NCBI GenBank assembly: GCA_050260935.1
Contig: JBLNCU010000117.1
Span: 1 to 14,337, forward strand
DNA from: UBA8346 sp050260935
GTDB taxonomy: Bacteria; Bacillota; UBA4882; UBA8346
DNA length: 14,337 nucleotides
Direction of reading: 5' to 3'
Part shown: positions 12,422-14,337 of the stretch, piece by piece
How positions within the stretch are numbered: position 1 is the first letter of the stretch
How the letters are laid out: each line of letters starts with the position of its first letter
Position numbers and translations under genes: made by a program
Notes under the pieces: generated by a model
Told to the model about the DNA's origin: nothing
The model's input: only the letters and a program-made list of their open reading frames with translations
The model's database searches: none

Positions 12422-14071
12422 CTAGTCTCTTTGGGTGGAAATTTCCTCCATTATCTCCTTAAATAATGGAGCCGCTGTTTCACCTCCGGAAGTCCCGTTT
12501 TCGCAAAAAACGACTACAGCGAATTTGGGGGTTACAAGAGGGGTGAAGCCGGCAAACCACGCGTGTTGAGTCAAACTTCCCTCCCTACCGGTTTGGGCGG
12601 TTCCTGTTTTTCCGGCGGCCCCGCCCCTGCTGATTTGCGCTCCGGTCCCTGTACCGTATTGTATAACCGCGCTCATCATCTGCTGAAGCGTCTTGGCGGT
12701 AGACGTTTTAAGGACTCTAACAGGAGAAGATTGCTTCAGCCAAGCCCGCCGCCCTTCCCGGTCGATACTGCCCTTGACCAAACTAGGTCCGCGCCTTACC
12801 CCATTGTTGGCGATTGTCTGGATTAACGAAGCCATCTGTAAGGGGGTGCAATAAACATCCTGCTCGCCCAGGGCCATATTGGCCAGGTCGCCGGCTGCCA
12901 GTCCGATTCCGGAAGGCAGTTCACCCCATGATTCATCCTTTAATCCGATGTTACAGGGTTGACCCAGGCCAAATTTATCGGCATATTCCAGGATTGACTC
13001 AGCCCCCAAGCGGAACGCAATTTGAATGAAGATCGGATTACAGGAGTAGGCCAGGGAATCTGTTAAGCCGATAACACCGTGTCCTGTTCCTTTGGAGGTG
13101 GTGCAATACCATTTTTTAGCGCCGATCCGGTAAAAACCAGGGTCATAGAATAGGTCATCGGCTTGGAGAAACCCTCTATCCAAGGCGGCGCTTAAGGTCA
13201 CCAGTTTGAACAAAGAACCGGGATGGTAAGCCGATATAGCCCTGTTCAAGTAAGGATGGGCGGTTTCGGCGATGCCGTCTCCGCTATGTGCCGGGTCTGC
13301 CATAGGGCGGCTGGACATGGCCAAAACCTCACCGGTTTTCACATCCAATATGACGATAGCCCCCACCAATCGGCGCCGGTCTATGACTCGCTCTACCGCC
13401 CGTTGAATACCGGCGTCGATCGTCAAAACCACTCCGGTGGAGTTGGGAATACTGCTGGCGCGTAACCCCAGACCGGGAAAGTACTGCCGATGGCCATCAT
13501 TTACGGTAAAAATCGTGGCCCCGGCGTTCCTGCCGTCCAGGAGTGAGTGGTAGAGGTATTCCAGCCCGGAAAGACCCTGATTTTCATTGGTGGAGCCCAA
13601 CAGATGCCAAGCTATGCCAGGGCTTTGATCTTTTCGAACCGGCTGGGAAATAATTTTCAACTCCGGAATTTTCATCCCGGAGATCGCTTTAATTTGACGG
13701 GCATTTAACGGCAGGGGGTAGATCCAAAAGGGAGCGTTCAGGCATTTACGATAATAACCGGTCAAGTTTCCGGTTATTACCGGCGCTAAAAGTTTGGAAA
13801 TCTCCGCCAAACGGGCTGAGTTCATTTGCGAGAATAATAAATAGCGGTCATAACCGGTACCGCGGATAATCCGGCCGCGGCGGTCGTAAAAATTCCCCCT
13901 TAAGGAGTTGCTTAATAGCGGGTTTTGACGTTGGACAGCCGCCAACCGCGCATATTTTTGATGATTAAAGAGCTGGATGAATAACAATTGAACCAAAAAT
14001 CCGGCCAAAACCAGAAAACAACACCCAAAAATAAACAAAATACGGCGAATCGAAAGTTCCCTTCGGTCCAA
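12422..14071 (-). CDS. Class B penicillin-binding protein (peptidoglycan transpeptidase, FtsI/SpoVD/PbpA-like)
   Basis: The product of about 549 residues cross-links peptidoglycan on the outer side of the cytoplasmic membrane. It has a short cytoplasmic start, one membrane anchor (about 10-34, RRILFIFGCCFLVLAGFLVQLLF), a short dimerisation or pedestal region (about 55-205, starting with the GNFYDRRGRII motif typical of class B enzymes) and a transpeptidase domain (about 213-545). Catalytic motifs are S286-L-F-K289 (in HPGSLFKL), S343-C-N345 and K488-T-G490 (AGKTGTAQT). There are no PASTA domains, unlike SpoVD. Start: TTG at 14071 has GAGGTGA at good spacing; GTG at 14080 would add three residues but overlaps that site. 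It lies 123 nt upstream of sigK on the same strand, which suggests but does not prove a sporulation role. Confidence 0.9.
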   Translation of the reverse strand: MDRRELSIRRILFIFGCCFLVLAGFLVQLLFIQLFNHQKYARLAAVQRQNPLLSNSLRGNFYDRRGRIIRGTGYDRYLLFSQMNSARLAEISKLLAPVITGNLTGYYRKCLNAPFWIYPLPLNARQIKAISGMKIPELKIISQPVRKDQSPGIAWHLLGSTNENQGLSGLEYLYHSLLDGRNAGATIFTVNDGHRQYFPGLGLRASSIPNSTGVVLTIDAGIQRAVERVIDRRRLVGAIVILDVKTGEVLAMSSRPMADPAHSGDGIAETAHPYLNRAISAYHPGSLFKLVTLSAALDRGFLQADDLFYDPGFYRIGAKKWYCTTSKGTGHGVIGLTDSLAYSCNPIFIQIAFRLGAESILEYADKFGLGQPCNIGLKDESWGELPSGIGLAAGDLANMALGEQDVYCTPLQMASLIQTIANNGVRRGPSLVKGSIDREGRRAWLKQSSPVRVLKTSTAKTLQQMMSAVIQYGTGTGAQISRGGAAGKTGTAQTGREGSLTQHAWFAGFTPLVTPKFAVVVFCENGTSGGETAAPLFKEIMEEISTQRD

Positions 14072-14168
14072 GCAGTTCACCTCGGTTGGCTTAAATTGTA
14101 AAATTCCTTAATACCAAGTTGCATTCAAACATATCTTCGGCCTATTTATTTATAAATGCTTGCTAGGT

Positions 14169-14202
14169 ATTATACCCGCGTATTCAAATTACTTATTTGA
14201 AT
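14169..14202 (-). promoter_or_regulatory. Probable promoter with operator-like inverted repeat before the penicillin-binding protein gene
   Basis: A perfect -10 box TATAAT (minus strand, 14174-14169) lies inside the palindrome GGTATAATACC. No good -35 box is present at 16-18 bases. Instead a perfect 8-bp inverted repeat ATTCAAAT-N5-ATTTGAAT covers 14182-14202, the region where -35 should be, which suggests a dimeric regulator binding there. Confidence 0.5.
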
Positions 14203-14213
14203 GTGCGTTGGTT

Positions 14214-14250
14214 TAAAAAATAAAAACCCTGGTAATTAGTGTTACCAAGG
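14214..14250 (-). terminator. Intrinsic terminator of an upstream minus-strand unit
   Basis: On the minus strand CCTTGGTAA / TTACCAGGG forms a 9-bp stem (one G-U pair) with a 6-nt loop, followed at once by TTTTTATTTTTT. It closes a transcript coming from beyond the right edge of the window. Bases 14251-14337 hold no recognisable gene and are probably its 3' untranslated part. Confidence 0.85.
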
Positions 14251-14337
14251 TCGCGGTGGATAATCCCAGCTTTTCTATTTAACCGGATTTATTAAAAATG
14301 ACATGGTTTTCAACTAATTTATATGGTATTCAATACT

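Noticed and set aside
14251..14290. Possible T-box leader (CCACCGCGACC just before a terminator, minus strand)
   Set aside because: Only the ACCGCG part resembles the T-box sequence; the GGGTGG part and the upstream specifier stem are not seen, and the next gene is not an aminoacyl-tRNA synthetase or amino acid gene.

Overview
The window looks like chromosomal DNA of an anaerobic, endospore-forming member of the Bacillota (Clostridia- or Limnochordia-like). The evidence is an intact sporulation sigma factor K, a class III (oxygen-sensitive) ribonucleotide reductase with its activase, NrdR, SepF, and a YlmD-E-F-H type cell-division cluster. A small secreted protein with the look of an outer-membrane beta-barrel hints that the organism may have two membranes, but this rests on one gene. 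No phage, insertion sequence, CRISPR array, tRNA or rRNA was found.

Layout. From 9614 down to 42 ten genes run on the minus strand: nrdR, nrdD, nrdG, pgeF (ylmD), a HlyD-like membrane protein, a PIN-PhoH ATPase, yggS (ylmE), sepF (ylmF), proC and ylmH. Most neighbours are separated by 0 to 15 bases, as in an operon. The one large gap, 313 bases between nrdD and nrdG, holds an AT-rich element with inverted short repeats at its ends. In front of nrdR is a well-formed sigma-A promoter overlapped by two NrdR boxes, so the reductase genes (and perhaps the downstream genes by read-through) should be repressed when dATP/ATP is ample. The plus-strand gene at 9879-10508 encodes the putative beta-barrel protein and diverges from nrdR.

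From 10509 to 11582 there is no convincing protein gene. This stretch is packed with hairpins whose G-U pairs, tetraloops and T-runs all point to transcription from the minus strand. I read it as two structured RNAs. One is a compact small RNA of about 220 nt with its own promoter, three close-packed hairpins, a U-rich linker and a UUCG-loop terminator. The other is a longer chain of hairpins just downstream of sigK, with GNRA tetraloops and a repeated hairpin showing compensatory changes. These are the best candidates for something undescribed.

From 11583 to 14071 the minus strand carries sigK (pro-sigma-K, uninterrupted) and, upstream of it, a class B penicillin-binding protein. A sigma-K-like promoter sits between them, and a regulated-looking promoter with a perfect inverted repeat precedes the penicillin-binding protein. 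A strong terminator at about 14215-14250 closes an upstream minus-strand unit that lies outside the window.

Functionally the window combines deoxynucleotide synthesis and its control (nrdRDG), septum formation and envelope growth (sepF, ylmH, penicillin-binding protein), PLP and proline metabolism (yggS, proC), and late sporulation transcription in the mother cell (sigK).
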